64,000 nucleotides of DNA from Hirudo medicinalis (taxonomy: Eukaryota; Annelida; Clitellata; Hirudinida; Hirudinidae), in NCBI GenBank assembly GCA_011800805.1, contig MPNW01000013.1:91973-155972 (forward strand), in the 5' to 3' direction. A program made the translations under genes and the position numbers. The notes under the pieces were generated by a model. It was not told where the DNA came from. It searched no databases and saw only the letters and a program-made list of their open reading frames with translations. Below are positions 11,354 through 23,154 of this stretch, in pieces (the first letter of the stretch is position 1; each line of letters opens with the position of its first letter).

Positions 11354-12770
11354 ATGTTGCGTTATTTGTTAATCTTCCAATTTTTCCTCCGGAGATTCGC
11401 CTTCGTTTCAAATGATTCCAGTTCGACATTTGTCGTTAATCTCGACTGCATCTCTAGGCCCGGATGCGCCTCAGATCCGCCAAGTTGGGAATCATCAGCA
11501 AACCTGGAAAGAGTTGACAATGCCGAAATCTGTGCGAGAGGGGAAGCGATTTGTGCATTTCTATGCCGAGGGAATACTTCTTGCGAGGGGTTTAATTACC
11601 TCAGTGATGTGAAACTCTGCCAGTTTTTCACTTTCAGAGCCTTCAAGATTAGTGCCAGAGAATTTTGTGTAAATTTTCAAGTAAATCGGTCTTTTTCCAA
11701 TCTATAATTTGTAATCTGTAATTTGTGATTCGTTAAATTTGATTACAAATTATAATAAAATACCAATTTATACATTTATTTATACAATATTTAAATAACC
11801 TCAATCGTTAGATCCCACTCGTTGTGAAAGCTGGTCAAAACCTGACCAATGTCAACATTGCCCTTGGGAAAAGAACGTGTCGTAGTTCCACCCTCATGTA
11901 CCACTACAGCTGGGCTGCCGTGGACGGTACTGTCACGAATAATTTGATGAGGGGAGACTGTAGCTATGACCAAGGAGATAAAGTTTTCAATTGGTTGATG
12001 ATTGATTTGGAAGCTTCAATCAAGCTGAGTAGAGTCAGGGTTTTGATTGTCGACAGCTACCGTGAGTTGGACTTAACTTTTATTATTCAACTCATGTTTG
12101 ATTAGGGGTTTTAATTCTAATTATTTACGTCATTAATTAAATTATCTGTCTTAATGTGATTCGTGAAGAAAAATATTTCACTAAATGGTGGTGTAAATAT
12201 GACCTAGGACCGTGAAATTGGATGGAGAAAAGCCTTAAAGTAGATTTGGAGAGAAAAAAAGGACGCTTATTCATGTATTTTACGTTGAAAGTGCCTACGA
12301 AAATTACTTGAAAATATTACAAAATAAATTATTATGTAATAATAAAATAGATACAACTATTTATCAGGTCATGCGCTTGAAATTAAGAATTACTATGAAG
12401 TTAAGAATTATTCGGAAGAAGTGTGACTTTATTTTTTTTTCGGTTCAGAAGTAATTGTAAAACTGTGAATATTGAGTAAATTTATTTATGAATTAACTTA
12501 ATTAATGAAATTTTAAAACCCCAAGTGGAGAGATATAAAAATCTGAAAGTCGGAACCACAAACACTTCATGGCTGGAGAAGCAACCAGTTAAGGACAACT
12601 TTCCACTGTGCGGGATCAACCAGGTGAACATTCCAGATTCCTCCTGGCTCACCGTGTACTGCTCCAAAAGCACTCCACCTGGAAGATTCCTCATCATTCA
12701 GCAAGGCAACTTTACCTTAGATTCCTCCGGTTACATGCCGCTATGTGAAGTTGAAGCCTTTGCGGCTTAG
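11354..12770 (+). CDS. Secreted PAN/apple + fucolectin-type (FTP/F5-8C-like) protein
   Basis: Exons 11354-11680, 11812-12061 and 12526-12770 (822 nt, 273 residues), with GTAAAT and GTGAGT donors and compatible phases. The N-terminus (MLRYLLIFQFFLRRFAFV) is a likely signal peptide. Exon 1 carries a short cysteine-rich PAN/apple-like module (CASDPP, ICAFLCRGNTSCEGFNYL, LCQFF). Exons 2 and 3 form an FTP domain: NIALGKRTCRSS, a WAAVDGT block, WLMIDLEASIKLSRVRVL, then after the intron SWLEKQP, LCGINQVN, YCSKSTPPGRFLIIQQ and the ending LCEVEAF. FTP domains are usually calcium-dependent fucose-binding lectins; that this one binds sugar is inference. A paralogue lies at 17061-18623. Likely secreted, with a role in recognition or immunity. 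Confidence 0.85.
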
Positions 12771-14280
12771 ATGATCGTGAGCTAGAAATGACAAATAATC
12801 GAATACCTTTTCTCTAAAATATTTTCCGACTATTTTTTACAGCTTCCAATAAGATAAACGAGTCAGATATTTCTACGAAAAATTGTCCAAATTCATCTAA
12901 AAGATGATTAATGATTTGGAAATGGTAAAATTTTTCAAAATTGCACAAATACAAATAATTCAAATTGGAAATATAAGCAGAAATGTCGAAACTCATAAAA
13001 TATTATTATTATGTATTAAAAATCTTTCACCTCCTATAACATTTTAGTATTGAGAGAAGTATCTAAATAAATATCTTTTTACTATTTATCAACAAATAAC
13101 TGAGAATTCATTCTTAAATATTTCGTGTTCGTGTTCTTGTCTCATTGAAATTCGGAGCCATAAACATCACATTATTTTCCTTTGACTTCATTTTCTATAT
13201 TTTTTTTTTCGTTTAAATCCAGGTCCTTTTTGGGGAGATGTTTATTTTGGATTGTCTGCTTTTTTTTAATGTATTTATGATTGAAAATTCGAATTTGTCG
13301 GTAATTTTAAATTTTTCGTTCTGTTAAAAATAATTAAAATTATAAATAAATAAATGTCAGATTCTGTCGAAATCAGAAACAAATAGAAATTTTTAAAAAA
13401 GCAGAAGAGACCTGCAAATAAATGCGTCATAATACGGTTGTCAACGAATCTGTTGTTGTCACACCTGAACTTCGAGTAATCGAGTAACAATTACAAAAAA
13501 AAAATTGTGACGTTTGGAAAATCACAAGTGCAATTCTTTCAGCTTTTCAAAATTCAAAACAATTTTCAAATTGTTTCTGTTGTTTTTTTGGCTACAATGT
13601 GCAGCTTGGCTTGTCTTTTGTCGAACACGACATTGATCGAGGAGGGAATGAAATTGTTGATAAAGAATTGTTTTCTACCTTCAAAACCGCTTGATAACGT
13701 AAACCAATTATAAATCGTAAGTTTAATATTTATTAATAATTACTTGAATAATATTTTTAAGTTTAAGAATCAAATTATGGTACTACTACATAAATTTCCA
13801 GGCTGAGAAGCGTTACAAGGTGTAAAATAAAAATTACTAATGCAACAATTTGATATTAACTCTCTCGGTAATTCGGTAATCTGCTAAAAAAAATATTGAA
13901 ATCATTACCAGGCATCTGTTTTTTTGCCTGAACAAAGTGGCATGTGACATCTTGGACATTGTGAAACTGAGTGCATTGATATATCTTTCTACGAATCAGT
14001 GACAACTTTATTGTCAGGAACTTTCTTCAGAAGTATTTTGCACATTATTCGAGGCTTTAATGATGGCCGTTGTCGTTCAGACAACAAATGGAGTGCGGAC
14101 AAGAAAGCGAGACAAATAAGTTATTATTTATTTTTTATGATTTTTTTTTTTATAAATGTTTATAATTTTTACATTTCTCATGCGTTCCTCTGACATAAAC
14201 ATTGAAAAATATATTTTGTCATTTACAAAATACTTTGAAGTTATAATAATTATAAAAAAAAATAAGAATAGTATTAATGT
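12771..14280. other. Intergenic, no gene supported
   Basis: AT-rich sequence with short open frames lacking domains or credible splice contexts. Nothing assignable seen. Confidence 0.5.
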
Positions 14281-14283
14281 TTA

Positions 14284-14358
14284 AAATAGTAATAATAATA
14301 ATAATAGTAATAATAATAATAACAATAATAATAATAATATTAATAATAATAATAATAA
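14284..14358. repeat. (TAA)n microsatellite
   Basis: Imperfect TAA/ATA tract directly before the retrotransposon remnant. Confidence 0.85.
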
Positions 14359-14364
14359 AGAGAC

Positions 14365-14575
14365 AGAAAAGAGGTCGAAATACAAAGATCTGCAGATAGA
14401 AATTACTAGAATGTGGAATGTCACGACAAAAGTGGTAGCAGTTGTAGTTGGAGCATTAGGAACTAATTGAGTGACAATTTCAATAAAGAAATTGGTTCGA
14501 TACCCGGAAAGCCGAGTGCCGAAGACATTCAAAACATTGCATTGAATGGGACTGCACACATTCTAAGGAAGGTAC
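14365..14575 (+). mobile_element. Non-LTR retrotransposon ORF2 C-terminal remnant
   Basis: The plus strand reads RMWNVTTKVVAVVVGALGT, then after a stop and a frame change IPGKPSAEDIQNIALNGTAH and ILRKVLG before a stop. The MWN...VVPVVIGALGT and IPG....QKIAL.GTAHILRKVL patterns are the well-known C-terminal end of reverse transcriptases of many metazoan LINEs. The stop and frame shift show it is dead, and only the 3' end is present, as expected of a 5'-truncated insertion. Confidence 0.8.
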
Positions 14576-15309
14576 TTGGTTGATAGAAGAACTGACATCG
14601 AAAAGACAGACGTTTTTGTTTATGTACATTCGATTTAAGTTTTGACTCGGTTAGTAATTAAGACAATTCATCCGTTTCCATTTATTGTTGTTTTTTTGAT
14701 GTTTGTTTTTTGTCTTATGTTTTTTCTTGCATTGTCTGAGGTCGCTTTCATTTTATCCGGCTGCAATACAGCCGAGTTTGACTTTGAATAAAAATAATAA
14801 TAATAATAATAATAATAATATCAAGTTTAATAATAATAATGTGTTCATTTTTTTTAATCTGTTCGTTATTATTACTGAGATGGTTAGCGTAATGGTTTTC
14901 TTCTTCCGACTTTGCAGAATGAAGCTGGATAAAGATAATTACAAAGTCCAAGAAAACGAGAAGAAACGTGGATGACAGAAATTTCATTTATCAGTTTCCA
15001 ACTGATATCTTTCTTCAATTTCTTTGATATTTGGATGGAATTGTTCCATATTTCTTTCCATGAGTCTAATGTCCAAGGTGCAGGAGGTAGTAATTGATGT
15101 ATTTGGTAGATGTGGAACGTATGCAAACATGTATATTAGAACCGATATGTTTGAACTGCTTTGGAGAAGAAATCCAGTCACAAGAAATCAGTTTTCAATG
15201 ACATAATGTAGTATTTTAACATGCAATATTACATTAAAGTATGTTGTGATAAATTTTGCAGAATTTAGCTCAAACATATTTGCATATGCCGATGTTTTTA
15301 TTCGAACAA

Positions 15310-15580
15310 AGAGATGATAGACTGAACAATTTGACGGTAGCAGTCACAAACATCTCGTGGTTCAGGGATTTTCCCAACAGAAGAGAATACTCCACTTGCT
15401 TCGTGAACACCAATACCATTTTAAAGCCAGCCACCTGGTACTCATCCAACTGCCATTATCCAGTTCTAAGTGGAAGATACCTGGTTTTTCGACAGGAAAT
15501 CCTTTCACTTTATTGGAGTTTTCGCTGAGTGAGAATGAAGCAAATGGTTGTCGAGTGTTTTGGTATTGCTCTGCAAATAT
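15310..15580 (+). pseudogene. FTP-domain exon remnant (paralogue of 18370-18623)
   Basis: The sequence encodes RLNNLTVAVTNISWFRDFPN, then YSTCFVNTNTILKPATWYSS and GRYLVFRQ, very close to the last exon of the 17061-18623 gene. After GRYLV a net loss of about 7 bases puts the ending (EFSLSENEA instead of EFSLCEIEA) out of frame, and the final-exon cysteine is lost. No PAN exon or first FTP exon was found upstream, so this is probably a decayed partial duplicate. Confidence 0.65.
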
Positions 15581-15599
15581 ATCGATTTGTTTCCTTCTC

Positions 15600-17060
15600 C
15601 ATTGTCGAAAGAATCCTTCAGATTATTCCCATTCAATCTCATATTCTTTCATTTGTGAACGATGAAAATTGTCTTTTTGTGGATTATGGCTTTTCTAAAA
15701 ATAGTTTTGGTGCTTTAGGTGGAGATTGTATAATATACAGTAAATTTTTTATCCATTAGTCATCCATCAGCTCTTTGTAAGATTGCAAAGGCCTAGTGTG
15801 TGAATGCGTAAATGTAAAAAGAATTTCCCAAACATTCATTTGGGTAGAATTTGCTTTCGAGAAAAAATCTGCTTTTAGATGCTAGGAATAATAAAGAGTA
15901 GCATAATTGCATTAACTCAATGCCGCTGACTAGCGACCAATTTGCACAGTGTTTTACAATCGAAAACTGCTTTTAATTCCAGAAGTCGGTGTTGAAAAGC
16001 CGTAACATGTTGAGCTAAAGGTAAAATTATTTTAAATATTGGTCATCATCATCATCATCATCATCATCTATTATTATTATTATTTATTTATTATTATTAT
16101 TGGATTAAATTAAATTTTTTTTTTAAAGTTTCGCACTTTTTTCAGCTAAACGAAATTCCAAACCTTTTTGACATAAGCTAACAAGGCTCTTTAAAAAATG
16201 AACTAAATTTAAAAAAACCAGCTTCATCTTTCGACTTCAGTTTATTGAAAATATATTTTTAAAACAATATTACTTTAAAATAGTGGAATATAAATGGTTT
16301 TGTTTTTTTTTTTTTAAATTTCAGTTTGAAGGGATTTGATGCTTTTGTTGTTTTAGGTTGTATTGAAACAATGCATGGAAAATATGTGTTGTTGCCATAC
16401 TGTTGTATGTTGTGCGATGTTATGACTTTTGAAAACCCAATTCTTCAAATTACTTGTTTGCAAGAAAGTATTTCAAATCACTCCCTAGAATTCCCGGGTT
16501 TATGAATAAAAAATTTATTTGATTTTCAATGTTAATCGCCAATTAATAAATAATAATAATAATAAATTTAATTACTATTAATTTAATTTTTAATGCCCCA
16601 TTAAATTCATTTAATAAAACGCTCGTTATGTCCGCAATCCATGGCAAGACTCATCAGATATCACTCAAAAACATCATTACCGTAATGAAAGAAATTCCAT
16701 TAAGAGGGAAATAGAAAAGACATATTGTCTTCACTCCATATTTTCAGATAAGTGCCGCGACTTTTGGATGAATGCTGGTGCTTTTTGCTAATCAAGAGGC
16801 TCTACCTTGGCTCCAGGCAGCATTCCTTGGCCATTACATAATAAATGTCATTCGTCTAATTGAAATCTGCTTTTCTTTCGGAGATCGGGCAGACAATCAG
16901 ACGCTATGATAAAAGTGGATACTTACGGAAAACAAATCCAGGTTTTCCGTCCGTTGCTTTTTAAGTCGATAACAGACGCAAATCCTTTATTGCTCGGGAC
17001 CGTAATCCGGACGAAAGCCTAATTTTCAATGCGCTGAGTGTTCAGAATTCGGGAAGTAAC
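15600..17060. other. Intergenic, no gene supported
   Basis: AT-rich sequence with an (ATC)n tract at 16042-16069 and TTA repeats at 16070-16100. No coding signal was recognised on either strand. Confidence 0.5.
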
Positions 17061-18623
17061 ATGAATTTTATAAAACCAATATTCCACGATTTGTTTCCCA
17101 TCAAATTTTGGAAATTTACTTTCGTGATTGTAATCGCCATCTTGGAGCAGAAGAACCAAGGAAATGCGGTCGGGAAAAGATTTAGAAAGGTTTACTACTG
17201 CTACGGAGATGGAGGATGTGCCATAGATCCGCCCGCTTATTCCGTTTCTGTTTCCAGCATTGTCATGCCCCCAGTGGCATTCGTGCCCTCTTCAATCCAC
17301 GTTGCTCCAGATTTGATCAAATGCGCCTACTACTGTCAAATGAGAATAGGCTGTGTTTCGTTCAACTACCAATTACAAGGGTTTTGTAGTTTTTATGAGG
17401 TTTATCCTTACCTCATTTATTTCAGTCCGGGCTGTGCTTACTACGAGGTGAGTTGTTTGAGCTTTCAGAATTGTAAAGAATTCAGTATTCCCAACATGTT
17501 TGTTTGTCAGAGAGTCTTCTAAGATGTTTAAAAAAATTTATCACAAATTCAGGCAATCAAGACCAAGCCGGATTACTATGATGGTTAGCAAAGCGAACCT
17601 AAAATCTGATTAATTCAATGAAAAAAAAATCCACTTTTCATCTTTTAAATTTAAAATATTTTTAGTTAAAGAAGCTTATTTGATTTAGTCAATGCACATT
17701 TTAAGGGTTAAGGATTAGAATTTGAAATTATAGCACAATCACTTTTAATGCAATATTTTCCCAAACATATCTTTATTAACTTTCATTGTCGGAAAATAAG
17801 CCAGTTTTTTATGTAATATGCAAATCGATTATTAATATGTATTTACAGAAATAACACCCAATCTATAACATATCTTTAGACACCACAAATCTAGCCTTAT
17901 ATAGAAAGGTTTGCCAAAGTTCCATGGACATTGCAATGAACACCTACATGGGACCCTGGCTTATAGTGGACGGGATACCTAGTACCATGGCCAGCAGGGG
18001 GCAGTGCGCGCAGACTGCCGAACCTCCAAGCGGCAGTAACTGGTGGATGGTAGATTTGGAACAACCTATCCGTTTGAATTATTTCAAAATACTGACCAAA
18101 TCTACAAAGGCTATTATTTGTAAGACTTGCATTTTGCATTTAAGTTGATTTGAAAGAACTTAATAAATAATTAATTATTAATTATGAATATAATAATTTT
18201 TTTAATTTACTCAGTAATTATTATTACGTTTTTTTTTACAATTATGTTTACGTATGTCATGCTAATTATGTTATTTTTTTTAAATCATGTTAATCTAATC
18301 TAGTCCAAATTAATTAGCACAACGTTATAAACATTTCGTATTTTCAACATCAACTATTATTCATAAAAGTGCCAAGGCTGGACAATCTGACGATAGCAGT
18401 AACCAACATCTCGTGGTTCGAGAGTTTTCCCAACAGAAGCGAATACTCCACCTGTTTCGTGAACACCATTACCACTCTAAAACCAGCTACCTGGTACTCA
18501 TTCAACTGCCAATTTTCAGTTTTACCTGGAAGATACTTGGTTGTCCAACAGGGAGTATTGAATCCTTCCATTTTAGGGGAGTTTTCGCTGTGTGAGATTG
18601 AAGCCTATGGTTTTCCAAAATGA
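17061..18623 (+). CDS. Secreted PAN/apple + fucolectin-type (FTP) protein, second gene
   Basis: Paralogue of the gene at 11354. The model that keeps frame is exons 17061-17472 (donor GTAAAG), 17880-18119 (donor GTAAGA) and 18370-18623: 906 nt, 301 residues. The hydrophobic stretch FTFVIVIAILEQ near residue 20 is a signal peptide or anchor. Exon 1 has the cysteine-rich PAN-like part (YYCYGDGGCAIDPP, CAYYCQMRIGCVSFNYQ). Exon 2 begins the FTP domain (NLALYRKVCQSSMD, WLIVDGIPST, WWMVDLEQPIRL). Exon 3 ends it (LTIAVTNISWFESFP, YSTCFVNT, NCQFSVLPGRYLVVQQ, EFSLCEIEAYG). A stronger-looking donor, GAG|GTGAGT at 17448, would break the frame with exon 2, so either the weaker donor is used or the gene is partly defective. 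Confidence 0.72.
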
Positions 18624-20638
18624 ACAGGTTTAGAATGTAATTAGAATTTATTCGGTTGTCTATAAAATACTCTTCAGGATGTTGTGATAGAGATAGCGCA
18701 TAAATACGTGCATAATGGTTTTATCCATCTTCAAAGACATTTGTTAATTTGAACATTGCTTTTAAATTGCTCAGATTTTCTCACCAAAATGTTTGTTTTT
18801 TTTTGCAAAAGACTTTGCAAATGTAAGCAGAATGTTATAAAATGTAGACAACAAACACTAGCACTTATTTTAAGTACATCATCGTAGCTGTCAAGAAAAT
18901 TATTTCGTCGGAAAGATGAAATCATGATTTCTTTTTTGATCATTTATAGAATGAATTGAAATTTCCACTGAAACATTAAATATTCATAAACATAATTTTC
19001 CGAGTCCATTTGTAAATGCTAAGCTAATAGATTTTTTTATTTTATTATATAAATATAATATCTATTACGATATTTTAATTAATTAGAGTTAATCATAACT
19101 CATCGATCCAGTTGTTCTTGTTTTCTTCTTGTCCAAAAATGCATTAAATATGTCTTGATGAAAATTCCATGAAAAATTTTCCACAAAAGAAACATTGTAA
19201 TGTTCTCCAATGTGTACTCGGATATTTGATATTGACAAACAACAAAATGGCTGTCCACTTTATACTGCAATTTTTTCATAAAAAAAAAAAACAATTTATG
19301 CACCAGGTATTTCGGATAATATTCTTTCTTTAACAGTTTAGCAAAATGAAATTTAATTGTTTAAAAATTTGAAGGGAATATTTTACTTTCACTTTTTTCA
19401 AGCTAGAAAATTCACTACTTAGTCGAACATCTGCAACGCTTTCAGTAAACCCTGATGTAACGTTTGAACTTTTAAAAATAAACTTAATTTTGACGGTTTA
19501 TAATAATATCGAATAATTGGTTTTATAAAAGAAATTTTGAACGAAAACTTGATCGACAGATTACTTTGAATCTTGAGATCGCAACGCACTGGGTGGACCC
19601 TTGGCAAAGGGGTTTTGTTCCTGTAAAAATTCTCTGCACAATTAAAGTGAACGAACGCTCTCCCCCCGTTCTGAATCATCATTGGTGTACCGGCCTCAAT
19701 ATAATTTCTAAAATATAGTTGGTTAAAGTGAGATTGCAGAATAAATAGTTGATGACGACTTCATTTATAATAAATAACAAATTTTATTTTAAACAGAAAA
19801 CATGTCACCATGAATTGTTTTAAATTCGCTTCAGTTTTTGAGTACATGAAATAAAACCGCATTAATGTCACAATTAGCCTTAATTGTAATTAAATATTTT
19901 TCAAAAATGCCTAATGAATCTTCGTCTAAACCTGCTTCTTTTACTTATCAAAAGTTTATTAGAAACCAGTTTACAATGTGCGCTTCGCAAATTACAATAC
20001 GAATTTCTGAAGGTGTCGAAATAAGATTCGAAAAATTCACGAATGATTGCCAACATTCTAAAGATTTTCATTCCGTTTAAAAAATAAATAATATTCGCCA
20101 TATAATTTTGACAGCGAAATGCATCATAAAGACTTAAGGGATAAACAGACAGCTTTATCTGGAAGGCCAAAGACAATTTAAGGTCAATTTTGAAACAGGC
20201 AAGTTTTTGGTTGATCGCGAAGTCCATTTTCACAAAAAAAGGGTACAAAGATTCCGATCACTTATCTAAAAGTTCTTTTCGCTTAAGAATCTGAGACAAT
20301 AACAGCGCAAATATCGTCAATGAGGTACAAAATGTAACTGCTTAGTGTTACTTAAATCCGTTTCTGTTTCTCTAGAAATGTGAAAAGCAAAAAATGTTTT
20401 TCAAATTAAAATCAACGGATATTATAACGGATGGGGGTCTCTTTTCTCAATTTGTTCAATTTACAAGGTGAGCTTGACAATGGGACAGTATGTTTTTTAG
20501 AAAAGATTGGCAACGTCGTGATAAGTTCAAATGTGTTTTAAAATAATTTAATTCTAATAATTACCAAATTGAAAATAATAACAATACATTTAAAATTACG
20601 TCTAACTATGGCAACAATGATGAAGTTCCAGTTTCCAA
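18624..20638. other. Intergenic with unassigned open frames
   Basis: No recognised gene. One minus-strand stretch (about 19540-19710) reads as a possible exon after a TTTTAG acceptor (NYIEAGTPMMIQNGG, VHFNCAENFY, VHPVRCDL), vaguely like a sushi/CCP piece, but no partner exons were found. The opposed frames at 19865-20080 and 19901-20248 have no recognisable domain. Confidence 0.4.
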
Positions 20639-21885
20639 TTACAATGAACGACAAAGCAATAAAGCCCAAGAGAAAAAAACAGTCATGTGTCCCATATTCG
20701 CTGCCATGCCTTCTCCGATAGAGGTTGAAACAGGATCAGCATACCTCCTGTTCAAATCCGCCTCAGAATATTCGGAAGCCTCGATCAAATGACTTCCAAA
20801 GCACTGGTCTTTCCACCACTTTAAGTACAAAGTCTGCATCTCGTCACTGGCCTTGAGGCCCGCCAACTCTCTGTTGAATGACTCTCTGAATTCCTTGGCT
20901 TCTGTTCCTTTTTGCAGGGCGAAGGAGTAGTACAGGACATCCAGAAACGGCTCGCTGGCATATAGCTCGCAAGGGCTTCTGGTGGCTTGGTACTCGGCCA
21001 TTGGACTCTCCAGAATGAGAGCGAATCTTTCGCGTTTCACTCTGTCTAGTCCCTCTTGAAGGTTGTTGACAAGGGATGATTGGGATCTGTTGCTAATGAT
21101 ACGCCTCCAGACTGCCTTGTAAACTGGATCTGAGGAGCTTCTGAGGACAATTTCTGAGGCACTGTCCTTCACCACGCCGATGACGTAGTCAGTCTGCAAA
21201 AGTTGACTGAGTGAGGTTATCTTTTTGATTTGCTTCGTGTGATTGGCCATAGTGCTTTCAAAGAGCTGCTTTCTGAAAGATGTCTCCGAAAATTGGCTGT
21301 AGTTTCTAGGTTTGTGCATCCGTTGTTTTTTCGTGTTTCTTCCAGCCTTCCTCAGGAGGATAGAAGACCGAAGAGACAGATATGGTTCGCTGAAACTGAC
21401 GACCAAGTTGCTCTCCCTGGTCACAACCAAAGCCCCTGCCCCTACATCCGCTTCCTGAAACAAGGAACAATTAAAAAATTGTAACAAATCTCATCGAAAA
21501 TAAAGTTTGATAAAATATATACAAGTTATTATTAAAAAAATCTTTTAACAGAAATTAAAATTAACATCACATACAAGATAACCGTACATCCATAAAAAGA
21601 CAAACATAATAAATATAACCAACCCTAACCCTAACCCTAACCCTAAACCTAATCCCATACCTAGCCCTATCTTCTGCTAACCCCTCGGGCAACTTCTCCA
21701 ATGACTCCACTCCATCCTCCATCTTGGAGTTTGCCTCCAACGGAACCATCCCTTGCCAATCTGATGTCATAAGTGAAGCTAGCAGCATCCGCTAGTCTTT
21801 CCAAAATGTCTGCAAGATATCCTTCAAATCTGTCGGCGTGAGCAAGCCAAGCGCTGTTCTGTTTCATCATCATGTAGGGAGCTTC
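20639..21885 (-). CDS. Ionotropic glutamate receptor-like ligand-binding protein lacking the channel segment (5' end not found)
   Basis: Two exons recognised: 21682-21885 and 20639-21454, joined in phase 0. Exon A is an S1 half (EAPYMMMKQ, DRFEGYLADILERLADAASF, WSGVIGEVARG), like kainate-type receptors. Exon B continues S1 (EADVGAGALVVTRES, VVSFSEPYLSLRSSILLRK) and passes through a basic linker of about 45 residues straight into S2 (YVIGVVKDSAS, FALILESPMAEYQATRSPC, LKASDEMQTLYLKWWKDQC). The usual M1, pore loop, M2 and M3 segments are absent although the exon is continuous. The C-terminus ends in a hydrophobic stretch (MTVFFSWALLLCRSL), suggesting a GPI signal or a single membrane anchor. The S2 glutamate that binds the ligand amino group (ALILES) is present; the canonical S1 arginine is displaced. 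N-terminal exons were not located. Confidence 0.75.
21621..21654. repeat. Interstitial telomere-like repeat (CCCTAA)n
   Basis: About four perfect CCCTAA units followed by degenerate ones (CCTAAT, CCTAG), inside the intron of the glutamate-receptor-like gene. Confidence 0.85.
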
Positions 21886-22260
21886 CTGTAGCGATAAATT
21901 GGTGTGGCATTGTTGATAAAATTTTATTGCAATAATAAAAATATATAAAATAATTAATACGTAATATAATGTTTAATGAATTAATAAAGTATTTAATCGT
22001 TAGGTTGTACATTTTGATGAAAAAAGAGCATAGCAACATGTTGCGTGATGATTTTTAGATCCAATCGATGTTATGTTTCATTATTAACCTTATTATTAAC
22101 ATTGTTATCATTATTATTATTGTTATTATTAGTATTAGTATTAATTTATTTTTATTGTTATTGTCATATCATTATCATCATTATCATTAAGTAACTTTAT
22201 AAATAACCTATTATTATAATAATAATAATTGATTCAAGAGTTAGACCAATTTCAGGTGAC

Positions 22261-22352
22261 ACTGTTGATGATGATGACGATGACGACGATGATAACGATG
22301 ACGATGATGATGATGATGATGATGACGATGACGACAACGATTATGATGATGA
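22261..22352. repeat. (GAT/GAC)n microsatellite
   Basis: Mixed GAT and GAC triplets over about 90 bases between the glutamate-receptor-like gene and INTU. Confidence 0.85.
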
Positions 22353-22457
22353 TGAGACATTGGTAAAAAACGAATCAATCAACAATCAGTCCATTCCTAA
22401 AGTCAAAGAAGTCATTGAAGCACCGTCTAGGATTCGAACCAGGTCCACTTGGGACGA

Positions 22458-22545
22458 GTAATACAATACAATGTAATGCGATGCAATAAAATGCAATGCA
22501 ATGCAATAAAATGCAATACAATACAATGCAGTGCAACACAATATA
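22458..22545. repeat. Short tandem repeat of ATGCA/ATACA-type units
   Basis: Repeated AATGCAATA/AATACAAT units spanning about 85 bases. Just before it (22430-22445) is a B-box-like GGTTCGAATCC on the minus strand, so the tract may be the tail of a SINE. Confidence 0.6.
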
Positions 22546-23154
22546 TCGTGTGTTTTTGACGGACAATGTTTTCTCAGTCATTCATCAGTCGCTTGAAAGG
22601 TGCACTACGTCCAAACGAACCTCTGTTTCTAAGCCACTGTGAGTTATGTAATTTACATCATTGAAATATAAGAGATCCTTGTTGTCGGGTTAAAACGAAT
22701 TTCGTGATAAATCACACTTTTTACAAAAACGATAAAGAATGGATTGTAGTTGGGGTAATCCTGAAATAGGAAACTTAGCTGTTCTTTAAGACTACCAAGT
22801 TGATGGCTTTTAATTGCTGCGTAAAAATGTCTTTTTTAAATATTTTATTGCATTGTATAGAAGTGACTCTAAGTTAAAAAAGAAAGATTATCTTTTAAAT
22901 AATTTATTGAGACAAAAACGCACCCATTCTAACTTACCTTTTCACATCTGTTGCCGTAAACAACGGCGCTGTGATTGGTTTCTGTGTTGCTGAGTCGAGT
23001 TTTGAATGATTGCATTCCGAGAATATTTAAAAGTTTTATGTCGTGTTAACAATTTTACATTTAGTGGACATCTTGTGTTTGAATGTGCCGATCATAAATG
23101 TTGTTTTGTGTGTAGTTTTGTATAATTCTTGGAGAGTTTTATATAAAAGTCACC

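Noticed and set aside
14984..15181. Minus-strand open frame with HLPNTSITTSCTLDIRLMER text
   Set aside because: Looks protein-like, but no domain, splice site or repeat relationship could be established.
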